This document shows positions 39,853-53,700 of a stretch of 64,000 bases of DNA, piece by piece. The position numbers and the translations under genes were made by a program. How positions within the stretch are numbered: position 1 is the stretch's first letter; each line of letters begins with the position of its first letter. The DNA is from Erythrocercus mccallii (taxonomy: Eukaryota > Chordata > Aves > Passeriformes > Dicruridae), in the NCBI GenBank assembly GCA_013397435.1, contig VZRG01000535.1, positions 124,001 to 188,000 on the forward strand. The letters run 5' to 3'. The notes beneath the pieces are model-generated. The model saw nothing but the letters and a program-made list of their open reading frames with translations, did not search any database and had not been told where the DNA came from.

Positions 39853-40231
39853 GGAGAAAAGCAGCAGGACACGGGCCCCAGCACGATGTGTGAGCCTCCT
39901 TTTGCCTCCAGTCTGGTGTCAGAGCATCTCCCTGGCTTGGAGATGTGCCCAAGCTCAGCAGGTACAGCAGCTGTAGAGAGTCAGGGTGCAGCTCAAGCTG
40001 CACTTCACACCTTCCACAACCCCAGTTTCTCGCACTGAACCCTTTCTCCTCGAGTTGCTGAATGCCACATCCACTGCATGGCTGGATGTGTCCTGTTCAT
40101 CTGCACCAAATGTGGCTCCTTCACCAAGGGTCCTTCTACCCCCAAAAATTGATAGCGAAGCTCCAGGTGATTTCAGTGGTAGCAGGGCTGGGTCTAACAA
40201 GTCTGGCTTTTATAAGAAATACAAGCCTGAG

Positions 40232-40298
40232 CCTCTACTGGTATAAATCAAGCTAAGTCCCCACTGGTACTGGGCTAATTTACACCAGAGCAGGATCT
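40232..40298. repeat. Possible ancient amniote interspersed repeat
   Basis: The block from 'ctactggtataaatcaag' to 'atttacaccagagcaggat' resembles, from memory, a repeat common in turtle, crocodile and bird DNA in which ctggtgtaaat-type and atttacaccag-type segments face each other. Here they are ctggtataaat at 40238-40248 and atttacaccag at 40278-40288. No family name is assigned. Confidence 0.3.
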
Positions 40299-43015
40299 AA
40301 CTTTACATATTCTTTTCTTTTTGCTCCCTCCTACTGGCAAGAGCCCAACAGCAAAGCTTTTTTGTGCATTTGTTTCACTTTGTGTAAGGTCAGCTAAGGT
40401 TTTATGTAAAACAGATGGGCAAACTTAAAAATGATTTTTCACATTGCATTGAAAACCAGTAAAAAAGCAAAAGGGGGGGAAATTACTCTTTCTGTTCTTT
40501 CAAAGGTTGTTGCAATGACCTTTACTTTACCCAATGCCTCAATTTTAAAAAACGAAAACAAGCCCCTGTTTTTATTACAGTGAAGTTGTTTTCTCTGCTA
40601 TTCATAGAGGTCTTAAGGAGATCAGCAAGAGAAAGAAAATTCCCAGTGGTTCATTGGCAGTTTGAAAATGGGAATATAGTGCCCAAGTTGTAAAATAAGG
40701 ACTGTATTTAAACACCCTTTAACTTACTGTGCTACATTTTTCTTCTCACAACTCTGCAATTTTGTGGTAACTAATATTGTGGGACTGAAAGAGTGTGCAA
40801 CCATACAGGTTACCTGCCTGAGAGGGAAAATGGCACAGCAATTTTAAATAGCTTGCTCTTTTCTTCTTAAAAACCAACAATAGCAACAACAAAATTTACT
40901 TAAGTGGGGCTTCATGTTTATGGACGTTTTCATTCTAAGGCACATAAGACAGAAGTGTGGATTTCCCAATGAATCACGTCCTTTATCTCTAATTAGGATT
41001 GCTATATTTAGGAATTTCCAGTTGTTTAAATAACTGTAGGCTGCAGAATTATCCATACTGCTCTGGCATCCCTATGAGACAAAGAGCACCAAGGACAAGT
41101 CAGTCTGTGCAATTTGCAGAGGGATCTCTGTGTCCTTCTCCTGGAGCTTCAGCTCAGGTGATACATCCAAGAGAAACAGACAGCGTAGAGAAAGGCTAAA
41201 AACTGGCATCCAGAGGAGAACTGTGAGTTCAAACCGAGCTCTGTAACCCCTGATCTGCAAATAATGACTGGCCAAGCAGGGGACTGGCAATATAGAGGAA
41301 AGGGATGACTGGCATATAACAATGGGATTCAAGTACAAAGAAAGGTACTGAAAAAAGGAAGCTTACAACTTGTTATTTATGCTGTTAATTAATAGAACTA
41401 AAAATAACAGAGCTTACATTTTAGAAGAAAGATTAGGAGAAAAAAAATTCAATTTAGATAGAGGGTCTCACTGGGACAGACAGTTTTGGTGGGGATGTCC
41501 TGATCCTGCTAGTGTCTCTTTTGACAAACATCAGGTAGGAATGACGTTGGTGGGAATGATATGGGCTCAGGTGATTCTGTCCTGGGCATGGGGAATGGAC
41601 TGAGCTGAACTTACAAAGCCTTTTCAGCCCAATGATTTATAAATTGAATGCATATATATTTCTAATATCCAAATAACACACTTGGTTGCAAAAACTTATG
41701 TCTGTAATCATGAGAATTCTCTGATGTTAGAGGAGTTTTGAATGGACAAAGGTGCTATCAGGTAGTCTGTCCATGCATTGAATTAATACTACCTATTAAT
41801 GACCAAATTAAACTCTTGGTTATGCATATGTAAGTATTTCACATAAGTTTTGAAACTTTAAAAAAAGCAAGTAAAAATGTCAGTGAATTAATGGCCATAA
41901 TACCAAATATTTTACTGAATTTGTATGATTCTTCAAATATTTCAAAGTACTTAATGTATTTTCAAAGAAAACTATTTTGTGACTGTTTTTGCCAGATACC
42001 CATATGTCATCTAGTTTTGTGTTTGCTGAATACTGTTTAGTCAGTTCAGACATTCCTGTCATTTTTAGCTCAGAACCAGCTACGTGCAATCTTATCCTGA
42101 TGGATCAATTGACTGTGTATTTATTTGCAATCTAGTGCTAAAGAAAGGGACAAAAAAAAAGCTTGAAGAGAAGTTGGGAAGTTGAAACAAATTGATGGCT
42201 TAGTAAGTGTTTAATTCATTGAACTTGGCAGAAATAGAGGAGTCTCAGAATGAAGGAGGCCAATCTGACCACGTAACTTAAAACTGGCTCACTCATAATT
42301 ACTTGGAGGGAAAAAAGGCAGGGGAAACTATTGAGGCTTGAGGGGCTTTTCAGAACAGGAATGTGACAGTCATTTAAACTGGAAAAAAATCATCAAGACA
42401 ATTTTCATTTGAGTTTACATTCAAACATTTCAGAAGACAAATAGCCTTTAAACTTTTCAAAATGCTTGGGGTACTTCAAAATTAAAATACTTTGATGTAT
42501 TTAGGCAAATTGAATCCAGGATGCCTCTGCAGGGGCAGGAGAAGTAATAAAGCTGCTGACTGCTTACAGTGGTTGAATGTTTAGTCTACAAGACTAACAA
42601 TGGTTCTGCAAAGCAAAGCGAGAATGATTTTTATTGCAGATGGCCACGATGGTTTAAGTTAGGACTGAAGTCTGCACTTTGACATGCCTATGAAATTGAA
42701 TATTTGGCTACCTTCATATTTTACTGAAATAGAGATAACAACCTTAACCACAAATAATTTGAATTGATGCTTTGGCACTTTACAAAGGAATTGAGATGAG
42801 CTTTTTTATTTTCCCTTTTTTTTCCCCCAGAAATTAATTATTGCATTCTGGTTATCTTAATCTGATATCTGTTTTTATTTGAGGACACTGCCTCCAGACT
42901 CAATCCAAAATATCTGCTACTAAAGTAGTCCACAGGACTCAGGAGAAGGCTATTTTCATCCTACTTTCATCACATTTATTAAGTATAGGTGAGAGAAAGT
43001 CTGTAGATAGCCTTT

Positions 43016-43036
43016 ATCTGCCTTGAAAAGGCAGAT
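43016..43036. repeat. Perfect 9-bp inverted repeat, 3-nt loop
   Basis: atctgcctt (43016-43024) pairs with aaggcagat (43028-43036) around 'gaa'. No other support for an RNA gene was seen. Confidence 0.5.
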
Positions 43037-44482
43037 GTCCTTTCAAGGACGGATAAAGCTAGAATATGGAAAGTTATTAGTGAATACTCATTATTATTTC
43101 CCCAATGAATTTAAAGAAACTTTAAAAAATTATGTTAATTTAATTGCTAATTTTGATTTATTGCCTGCCAGCTTAGTATCTCAGAATTCAGAAAAAGCTT
43201 GCTACTACTGTAAAATATCTCAGCATTGCTTTTAGGGATTTTAATTTTACAGTTGCAAAGAAATTGCATCATTTCCCTCAACAAACAGAAACAACTGATT
43301 TCTTATACAGGAAGCTCAGAAAACAAACAAACATGAAAGGCCACCATCTGTTCATTCAAAATCTGTTTCTGCATATCTACACTGCAAGGCTCCATAACCA
43401 AGTCCACGTAACAGCCATGTCAGACTGATTGTCCCAGTTGTTGAAATAAATGATCTTGTCCTTCCAAAAATCATGACTATTGCACTTAAAGAATCTTTTT
43501 TTTAAATAATAAACTGTTGTGTTCTTTTTAATTGCCTTTGGCTTTCCAACTTTTAGAATGCACTTGGGTCATGTTTTTACACTTTTCCATTAAGCTAAAA
43601 GAAAAAGAAATTAATTTTTCTTAAATGACACCCAAGAGTCTCACATAATCACATTACCCTAGGAAATGGGACTTGAGGAGAAATACCAAACATTGTGAAA
43701 TGTTTGATAAAAACATGGAAGCAAGAAACTATGAAATAGTAGTAAGCTAAGTGTGTTTTAAAACAGAAGTCCCTACTGATCCTGGGACAGCAGAAGGTCA
43801 CTGAAAAGAAGTCTTTGCCAGCTGTGTTTATGAAATCAAATAGGTGCCATGTCCAAAATGTCTGGGATACTCCTTATACAGAGATGTTAAAAGTAATAAT
43901 TAGTCTGTGATCCAGAGAGACAACTGGGAGAGGGGAGTGGGCTTTGATGAGAAACAAAGAAATAAAAGGAATCATCTGTATCTTGCTAGTCTTCAGTGAG
44001 AAAACACATGGCCATTACTCAATCTCTGGACTTCCAAAAGAAAGGGAAACAGCAGCAAAGCAAGCAAAGACTGGGGACTGGTGGGGAAAATTTAAGTGAA
44101 AAAAGTACAAATCTAACTACGGTGCTGTAAGCATCTAACCATCCAAGCTGAGTACATCTTGCTGAAAAAATAATCCTGTCTAGTGAATTACATGTATTCA
44201 GGACTCCTCTCTTAATTACTTATCAGCTTAGATAATGATTGCTACTGCTGAAGCTGGTAGTGTTAATACAAATTAATAAGAGAGCCAATGTCACTGCTTT
44301 GTGTTGAGATTTTCTGATTTCTTTAAGCAATTTTCCTTTCCCCAGTTTTGTGGTGAACTGAACCTACCCTATCTTCCCTAGCCTGTGATTATTGACCCTA
44401 GGGTTTTTCATTCCCAGGCATTCTTCAGCATCTCTGTAGACTCGCGGGCTTCACTTGTGCACCAGCTCATTCCAAGACCTTT

Positions 44483-44566
44483 AGAACGCTGAAATGGTGG
44501 CCTATAGAACACTGAAATGGTGGCCTATAGAACACTGAAATGGTGGCCTACAGAACAGCTGAAATA
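44483..44566. repeat. 23-bp tandem repeat, about 3.6 copies
   Basis: Units start at 44483, 44506, 44529 and a partial one at 44552, each beginning agaac and containing ctgaaatggtggcc. Copies two and three differ by one base, and the first differs from them by another, so the expansion is recent relative to its surroundings. Confidence 0.95.
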
Positions 44567-47500
44567 GAGCTAATCCAAATGACAAATATGGATCAAGGAA
44601 CAACAGTGCCAAGATACCCAAAGGAAATATATATAGAGGTTTTGATCACTAGAAACAGGTTGTCTTGAATGTGGAAAAACTGGAATTCAAGAAATCAGTC
44701 AAATTTCTAATGTCAAACCATCCTCATCTGACTAATTCCCTTATTCTATAGTTACATGGTGTTTCTGACAATCCATTCTCAAGACTTGTATTGATGGCTC
44801 CATTTTCAAATTGGTACCTAAAGGAATATAAGAACCTTTTCTCTACACCTGAGGCTTAATTGCAAATTGTCTTTCCATTTAATTTATTGTGGTTGCCCAG
44901 ATGTGATCCCTTTTTAAACACCACAATTGGCCTAAATTTAATTGCTTAGACACAAGTGCAAAGTCAGACTGAGCCAAAAAGCTGCATTATAACTGCTCTG
45001 GGTCTGCCCCAAAGAATGATCATTTGCACTGTGCTATGGGCTGCCTGGTGTCAGCTCAGCAGCCATTCAGAATAATCCTGGTCCTGCTGAACAGGAGAAC
45101 AAGGAGCCTGGCCTCATGTCCAGCACTGCTCAGTGCAAAAACCTGATCACACCCGAGCAATGCTTGTGGCTCAGCCAAGCCCAGCAGCCTTAGCCTGGAG
45201 CTGGGGACTCACTGCACTTTGCAGAGGGCTGCTAGGGAAGGCAAGAGGCCTTTGCAAACTTTTCAGCTGAGTCCTTTGCTCCATGACAGCTGCTGTGGCA
45301 ATTCCCTCTTCTTCTAACCTTGTGGTCTACCCCCTTATGCTTCAGAGATCTTTGGAAAGGGAGACAATTACACCTAATGTGTTTGGACAAGCCTAACAAG
45401 TGTGGAAATTAATAAGAATGGGATATTCTGGTCTGTATTTCCCTTTACAAATGTTGTCCTGCATTTATGCAACCTGCACATCTGCTTACCTGCTCTAACT
45501 AATGATAATGGATCTAGCAGGTTGAGGAGAACACAGTATTCCCTCCAGGGATATTTTGGGGAGGGTTCAGGGAGAGCTCCTTCCTCTACTGAAAGTCAGG
45601 AACCTTAACCAACTCCTTAAAATAGGGGATGGATTCCTTATGTAATTCTCCTCTTCAGAGGAAGAAATTCCCACCTATCCCTGAGTGTAAGCATCTGGGA
45701 GTTGAGAAGAACACAGTAGGTCACCCCTGGCAATACTCACATTTAAACTGTGTAGACACATTTTCTGATTTATTATAAAATGAAGCCGCACTTTTGGCTC
45801 TAGTATTAAAAACCAAATAAACACAATGAATACAAACAGCTCATGGCAACAGGTGTGTGGTATTTTTCATGTGACAGTAAGGTCTGTAAGCAGGCTTCAT
45901 TTCGACTTCTAACATTGCATTTCTCTTTCTAAAGCAGTCAAACAGTTTTTAGCTAAACTCATAAAGAAAAAGAAGAAAAGGTGCTTTAATAATACATTGC
46001 TTCATTGAAAAGTCTCTCAAATGTTTCTGCAGTCCTGTTCTGTGGAATTTATGAGTAAATGAATGCCAAATTAAGAAAAGTTCCCATATTACATTGTTTG
46101 TGCATCTCATTACATGAGCATTTCATAGTTTTTTGATATTCACTCTGAGGCAAAAAGCATCTGTAGTTATGGAAAAATTTATAGTCCAATCTCTGACTGA
46201 AAACACAGTGTACATCTTTTCTCCCTGAAAACAAATTCCCTCTTTTCACCTGAGCACAAATGGCAGCATAGTGGCACAGGGTACAGGTGTTGTAAGATAG
46301 CAAATGTACACGAAGAGAATCCCCACAGAAAAGCAATATTGCCAGGGAGGCTTCTGATGTGGCTTATCAGCTGTGTTCAGCAGTATTGCAGTGCTTGGAC
46401 TGTGCTCCTGGATACTGGCAGGACTCTTTCCTGAAGGGTTCAATGCTAAATTTTGATAGTGTGAACAGAAATAAAGTGTTTCTGCATTTGTAGGTTTTTT
46501 GCAAGGGCTCTCTGTGAAGCCTGAAGCATGGGCAGCCATATGCAGCCTTCAAAAAAGGAGTAGAATCCTCCACATATTTGCATAATTCTCTGTCAAATCT
46601 TATATCTATGATAAATTTTTGCATACCTTGTGCTGGTATTCACAAAAGAGCCCCCTCTTTCCTCTTCTTTGTCCACCAGAGCAGTACCCATTTTCTTAAA
46701 AATGAAAAAAGAAGAATAAATCAAAATTAATAATTTCCTTCTGAAATCTTTCCTTTGTGGGGGAAAAGACATTACTTTTCTTCAGCTCTGACTATGAGCT
46801 AATCCTAGAATTGAAGCTGCTTCTCATCACAATTTTAGCATTTATTACCTTTATATATAAGATATATGACTTCTAGATTATTAGATTATCCTCTAAATCA
46901 TTGCAACTGATTTAATTGTATTACCTTTCCTTAAATTGTAGAGTATTTTTCACCCTATGCAAAACCCTATTGCACAAGTCACAATGTAAAAGATGCTATA
47001 AAGTTAAGAGCCTCTTTCAAACATTGCTGTGAGTACAAAACACCAAGGATTCATGTACTGAGTGCTAAAATATAGATTACACAATGTTGGTGGGTGTATG
47101 AATTTCAGTATGTGCATGTCTATCAGAACTGTAGGGCTTTCATTAGTTCATTACTGATCATTATTAATTTAACAAGGCCACTTTGAAATTCCCAAGATTT
47201 CCTTTTCAGAACGCAGACCTCTTGATGCCACTTCAAATATTTGGAGGAACACTGCATTTTCTATCAGAGGAAACAATAAGTATCAAGACTTAATAAGCTG
47301 CTGAATATTTCAGCACTTGTGAAATATGAACTCATGGAATCAGAGCTGCTGTTTGCAATTTGCTCTCAGGTACAAAGGGATTGTTCTCATATATTTGGCA
47401 TTACAGTCAGCTAATCCTTGTCTGATTTTTGTGTGTCACAAGCCAGAGAAATAAAACTATGGGATGTTGTTTTATGAGAAATGCAATAATAAATTCCCAA

Positions 47501-48022
47501 AGAAGGTTTTTTTCTTAAACCCAAGCCTGCAAGTAACAGCTTGAGGAATACTTTCTGGAATCATACTCATTACAACTTGGACCCAATTTCCACAGGAAGA
47601 TCTGAAACAGTATCTCCATGCTAAACCTTTAGGCTGGGATTCAGAATATGCTTATTCTTTTTAGTATGTAGAGGATATTTTTGGCTTATTGCATTAATAG
47701 AAAAACATAGTGAAAGATGATTAGGAGTTTTACTCTTATAAATCCTGGGTATTTTGCTCAAAATTTGTAGGATGTTTGGAAAAGAACGTTTTGATTTTTT
47801 GATTCCAGTGTTTGTGGAGAAACTTGAGGTCCATTTTGTTTAGCTTAGTATTAATATTAACAATAACAATCTATATACTGGCTTAAGTTTAGGAGACCAA
47901 AATCCAAAGGTTCCAAAATAAAGCTTTTTTGAAACATCCGCATGTCCAGTAAAGTCAATGGTGTTACAAAAGTATAGAACTTAAATTTTAGAGAAAAAGA
48001 AAGAAAAAACAGGTTTTAGTTC

Positions 48023-48050
48023 ATTGTATAAACAACATTGTATAAACAAC
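48023..48050. repeat. 14-bp perfect tandem duplication
   Basis: attgtataaacaac occurs twice head to tail. Confidence 0.85.
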
Positions 48051-48890
48051 TCTGGATGATTCCCAGATGACATGCTTGAGCAAAAAGGTTGTGGTGCTTT
48101 GTTAGAAATGTATTAACTCATGCTGTTGTCTTGTACATCTATTACAGAGCACTAGAAATTTCATTTTAGAGGGATATTAATGATTTCTAAAATTTATTTT
48201 ACCTAGTTTTCCCTTACTTTAAGGGGTCCTTCTTTCCCAGCATTGTGAAATTTTTCCCACCTTGATTAATAGGTCACAAAGGCTTCAGGGAATGCATAGA
48301 CATGAGTGGCAGCAGTAGCAGCAATTGCTATCTCAGCCTTAGTGGGAAGGTAAGGTCAGGCAAGAACATAAAGCATGGATAAATATCTGACATAAAGAGG
48401 CCTTCCAGAGTACAGAAGATGAAAATGATTCCTTAGTGAAATGGATCTTGAAACATGAGCCTGGTACTGCGGCATAGTATTTGGTAAGGAGAGGAAATTA
48501 AATTTTACTTTTAAATTTTAGATCATGTATCTTTTTAAAAAGAGATTTATTGATAAGATGGGTATAAAACATGGTAGTAGATGGGCTTTTAAATGAAAGA
48601 CATTCACAGGCTCATATTTTAATGTGCCATGCCCTGAGATAATACATTATATCAGAGATCCCCAAATTATTTCACAGCACTGATTATCTTTTATGTGAAA
48701 CAGGAATTTCTGGGACCATTTTCCCTTTGGATGACATTCCAGCTCCCAGCCATCAGTGCATGTGTGTCCACCCTAAGCCTCTTCCACTCATGAGTGTGGA
48801 GCCATGGACCAAAAGAGCCATTCACCAACACTTCTAAAAACAAATGTTTCCCCTGGTCTTGTTCTGTTTCAAACATGCAATTCCATGTAA

Positions 48891-48924
48891 CAATTAATTA
48901 CTTATTTCTTTAAGTAATTAATTG
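48891..48924. repeat. Perfect 14-bp inverted repeat, 6-nt loop
   Basis: caattaattactta (48891-48904) and taagtaattaattg (48911-48924) are exact reverse complements. Each arm contains TAATTA homeodomain cores, so the pair presents closely spaced palindromic binding sites as well as a hairpin. Confidence 0.7.
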
Positions 48925-49009
48925 CTAAGTGCCAAAGAATTGTTGCAATACTGTATGTAGAAGTAACAAAATTACTCAGAGGTTTTAGGAAAGTCTTCAA
49001 GAAAGCAAT

Positions 49010-49180
49010 TATTGCTAGTTGTAGTCAAAATTATTTGTTATATTAATTATCGGTAATCTCTGCCTAGACATAATTAGACTGGAAGCAATTTTATGGTGGT
49101 GCAATGTAATTATGTCATTAATATGAAAAATAACAGATTATTTTACTTTAATTTGACATATTATATGTTTAAGAGCTTTC
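49010..49180. promoter_or_regulatory. Candidate conserved noncoding element
   Basis: The sequence is complex and AT-rich with many ATTA/TAAT cores in varied contexts (attaattatcggtaat, cataattagac, gtaattatgtcattaat). Its texture resembles developmental enhancers. No conservation evidence is available here. Confidence 0.2.
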
Positions 49181-49183
49181 CAA

Positions 49184-49220
49184 TTAAAGAACAAAGCATT
49201 GAGTTAAAGAACAAAGTATG
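49184..49220. repeat. 20-bp tandem duplication
   Basis: ttaaagaacaaagcattgag (49184-49203) is followed by a 17-base near copy (49204-49220) differing at one base of the shared part. Confidence 0.7.
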
Positions 49221-50730
49221 CACCAAGTTTTGGGATCATTTCTCACAGCAATAGCATGTTTAGGCAGATATTAAGATCTGTACATTTACATTCTTGTTGA
49301 GTGCTTATAAATATGACCTGAACCTAAGTTTTCAATAAACTTCCACTTTGGACCCCAATTAATTGTTTCCAATCAGTTTCTGAATTGTTTCCAATAAGTA
49401 GAGTAGTTCTAAACTGTTGTGCAAATTTTACTCCTACAAATTCTTGTGGAATGTACCTCTCAGAGATACTCGTGCTCATCTGATGAACAACATAATTTAT
49501 TCACACTTGGTATTTTTTGAGTTTTCTGTTGGAATCAATTTCTAACATTTCAGCATAACTTAAGCACAGGCTTATCAATAAGCAAACATTTGGCGTAGTC
49601 CACTGACGTCTGTTCTGTCTCCCTCTTTTCCCTATATTTTTCATGGTGACAATAAATAAATGCCCAAGGGATTTTCCAAATTTAAGTTCAAATCAGCAAG
49701 GAAAAAAGATGACCTCAGAACATAATCATAAAATGTGAACTAGTGATATAGAGTGTTTCTCTTTGGGAAAAAACCCCAAACAAACAAAAAGAAAAAAGTC
49801 CCAGGTGTTTAATAAAATTAAAGTACGTATCACAAGAGAAAAATACTTTGCTAAAAACTTTTCATGTTGAAGGGGGCAGTTTATGAAACTGAATAGTAAT
49901 ACTTCTGACAAGTTATTTAACATCATTTAGACAAAGCTTTTGGTCTTTTATTTTTTTATATGCTATGAGATTTTGTTCTACAGAATATCATTAATAGTCA
50001 GATAATTTCATAAGCACAAGCCCACAGCAGAAAGATTAGCTATCTCAGATAATTGTTTATCACCTACCATAGCACTAGTTTTATGAGAATTCACTGATAA
50101 GAAGTGTGAAAATAAACCCTAAATGATTATTAAGGAGCTACTTTCATTTGTATCATTGTAGTACTGCAATTTCTTGCCAGAGTGTTTTGACAGAGGTTCT
50201 TCTGCTGAACAAGAACCCATAAATACCCAGAATCCATGTCAGGAGCTCTCACTTGCTATTCCCAGAGCAGTCTTCAGAGACCCTGAGGACAAGAGCATTT
50301 TGTTGTGTTCTCTAACCTGAGCAGCCACTGTCAGGTTTTCCTGAGTGTCTGCAAGCACCTCATACAAATAAAGGCTGACTCTTTCAGGAGTCACTGGCAT
50401 GTAAAGGAAGGAGGCAAATTAGGGTTTGTGCAGCCTCAGATGCATCACTTCAGTGACGAAATTATTTCCAGGGTTTTAATGTGTAAAATGTTCCAGCACC
50501 TTTTAAAAGGGGTGGTATATACAGAAGAAAGTCATGTAATCCCCTCTTTCCAAACCCATTTGTTTAAAATAAATATTTCTGGTTACTGCTAAAGCATCTG
50601 CTGAATGTGCAGATAAGACGCTGTGTAGCTACTGTTTTCAATTTTAGGAAGATTCCACCTGAGCAAATTATTTCTAGGTACCTCAATTTCTGGAATGTAT
50701 TATATGTTCCTATTCTCATATTATTTGTCA

Positions 50731-50777
50731 AAAAACAAAAAACCCAAAAAAATCAACCAACCAACCAAAAAAACCCC
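50731..50777. repeat. A/C-rich low-complexity tract
   Basis: Runs of A with ccc and caacc units (caaccaaccaacc) and almost no G or T. Confidence 0.75.
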
Positions 50778-53700
50778 AGAATCCTGCACATATTTGGCTT
50801 AGTTCCTCCATTATTCACTGCAGAGTACTCATGAGAGATCTAAGTTACATTTACTGGAATCTGAGGAGTCTGAAAATCATTTCCATTTCAGTGTTGAAAC
50901 AAAAAAAAACCCTACTCTGTAATTGTCTTTAGCTTTTAGGTAGCTCATGGCTTTTCAAAGTGAATAGCTCATTTTGAATGTGATTGAGATTTTTATGGGA
51001 AATTAGTACCATTTGTTTGTTAAGTAACTTTCAAATTAGAAGTCATGGTAAAAATGGAGTCAATTTACAGAGCATTTCAGATTTTGATTTTTTTCCCTCT
51101 CATATTTAGTGATAATGACAAATCCCTTTTTAATGAAGTTTTAAAATGAAAGCCAATCTCAAGTGGCTTTTTTATCACCTATTTACTTTAGATCAAAACT
51201 CTTATTGTTCTGAACCACAAGCATTATGCAGACTAAAAATGCCATATTAGATCTGTCGTTTTAATCCCAAACCATGGATTGCACCATAATTTATTGGATA
51301 AAATTATAGTAACAAATAACAGTGATGATGTAACACTATATTTCAACATGTTTTACAGCACCACAATGTTATTCTAGTGATTATACTGTAGTTGGAATAA
51401 ATATTACTAAATTTGAGACAGATTTATTATGGTTTTAGACTTTCTTTTACTTGGTCCAGGAAACAAAGGATTCACACAGTAACTCTAATTAACATTAATG
51501 AGCATTAATTGCTTATCTCCCTTGTGTACCATGAGGCGTTTCCATCCCTCTGGCTGTCCTGTATGTTAGCACCTTTTAAGGTTTGGTTTGGGACTAGATT
51601 GTCCCTCCAGTTTCAGCACTGTGTGAAAGGAGGCACTGAGCCAGAAAAACATTTCAATCCTTCTTCCCTTCATCTCTCTTGCCCCTGAGAACCCATCCAG
51701 GGCAGATGGGAGAGAGGAGCCAAGCCAAACCATGCTCCTTTTTGCAGCTCTGATGCTCTCCTGGGTGAATAAAGGGCAAAATGCACGGGCAGGTCCAGCC
51801 CAGCCTTCCTACCCCTCGTCCCAGCTGCAGAGAACCAGGGGGACACGTGAGGGACCTGAGGGGCTGGAGAGTCTCATTTTGCCTTAATGTCATAAACTGG
51901 TGGGTAAGGTCTGATTCCTCATTACATACACCCTGAAAAGATAGCTTCAGGTTTGGAACAAATAGATTGTTATCAGAGAAACCTAAATGTCTGTTGGAAA
52001 TAAACCACAATTTGGTGAGATGCTGAACACTGGGAGAAACTTGCACTCTCCTACTGACTGGTCAATGATTGCCCTCATTCTTGCAGTCAGAGACATCATT
52101 CTATGATGTTAAGGAGAACCATTTATGGCATTTTCAGCTAGCCCCAAAACAGCAGAGGAAAAGCAAACTCCCAAGAGAATCTGTTCTTATGTAGCAGCCC
52201 AGTCCTGCAGACTGCCATGGCTCTGGCGGCTCAAGGCATGAGGTTGGCAATAGCATTTGGATTTCTGACCTGCTTGCCAGTATCTCTGAGGAAGAAAGGC
52301 TGAATCCTGTTTCATCTGTACCAGTGCATGCCATTTACTTCAATTACCTTGGCCTGAAATAGCTGATTTCCATTTGATATTTACACTCTGGTACCAATAC
52401 ATTACAGGAATGGCTCTATCTGGCCTGTGAAAATTTCCTTCCACATTATAAAGTCTATGCTTAACTTCTGTTCCCATATTTATTTCTTTAAATAGTTTTT
52501 AACATCTCAGAAAATAGTATCTTTTAAATATAGTCCCCTGCAAACCTGATTTGTCAGGTTCAGCCTTGTGCTCCAGCCAGAATCTCACAGACCGAGTGCT
52601 TAATGCAAATGAGCAGAAACTGGGTGCTATTTCTTCATTAGGAGTTAAAGCTTTGAGAGCTTCAGAGTACTTTGGGGCAACAGAAGGGGGAAAGGTATGG
52701 AAAACAGTTTCAGCTTTTCAGTTTGGAACCTGTTTTGCTGTAATTTTGAGACATGATCCAACCCACAGGTAATTGATCATAATGAAAAAAATGCATTAAT
52801 GAAAGTAATTGACAAAAGCCAGTACACCTGTCAAAGAAGAGAAACCTTGAAAAGGAATGGCGAGCTTTTGAAGGTCAAGGCTCAGTGTGGTGTAATCCCT
52901 ACCATCTGTGTTCAGGCTGGTGCTATTCTCAGACTGTCATATGCACTCTCTTCTTTGAAAATAACAGACAAGGGAAAAAAGGCTTACCCGACAGGGAGCC
53001 TAAATGTAGTTAGTTTTATAGAAAATGAAAAAGCACCACTGTATAAACTTAAGATGACCCTTAATTTTGCTTCCCCTTGACCTACACACGTCCACAATTG
53101 GTTTCAGAGCTGCAGTGACACTGGGAATGAAAATAACTAAGGGGCCAATAAAATGTAACAGTTATAACTGTGAGTTGGAATAGTAGGCAGCCATACCCAA
53201 TGCAATCAGCCAAGCATGGTATTGCCCTGCAAACTCACTAACCTGATCAAGAAATCTCAGCCTTTCCTTCAGCTGAGAGAGGTTCTTGCCATGAACCTAC
53301 AAGAAGCTGCGGGCAGATTCCTGTGCCCTCGCCATCTGCAGCACCCAGTTTCCTCAACCTTTTGGATTTTTGGGATGTCCTGCTCCCTAAAGCTTCTGGA
53401 CATTCTCAGACAGCTGGGAGAAGCCTGACACACTTGTGTGGGGTTAGTGACTGGGAGCACATTCGTGTGCTGGATCTGCAGAGCCCAGACACAAATTCTC
53501 AGCCAATGCCCACTGGCTCACAGTCCACAAGTAAAGGGATACAAACAGGCAAGCAGGATAGGCAAACAGGCAGCCTGGACACCCAGCTCCTGATAGAGGC
53601 ACTGCTCAGAATAGAAGCTGTGTTCAAGGCCCTGTGTTTTCTGAACGTCAGCTAGCAGATATGAGAGCAATCAGCCTCCTTCTGACTTGGCTTAGCATGT

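Larger units (their letters stand above)
39853..44482. other. Unique noncoding sequence
   Basis: No gene is recognised. 39860-40200 is richer in GC and has overlapping frames on both strands without domains. A possible ancient amniote repeat lies at 40232-40298. A perfect 9-bp hairpin (atctgcctt/aaggcagat) lies at 43016-43036. The rest is AT-rich and shows nothing further by eye. Confidence 0.5.
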
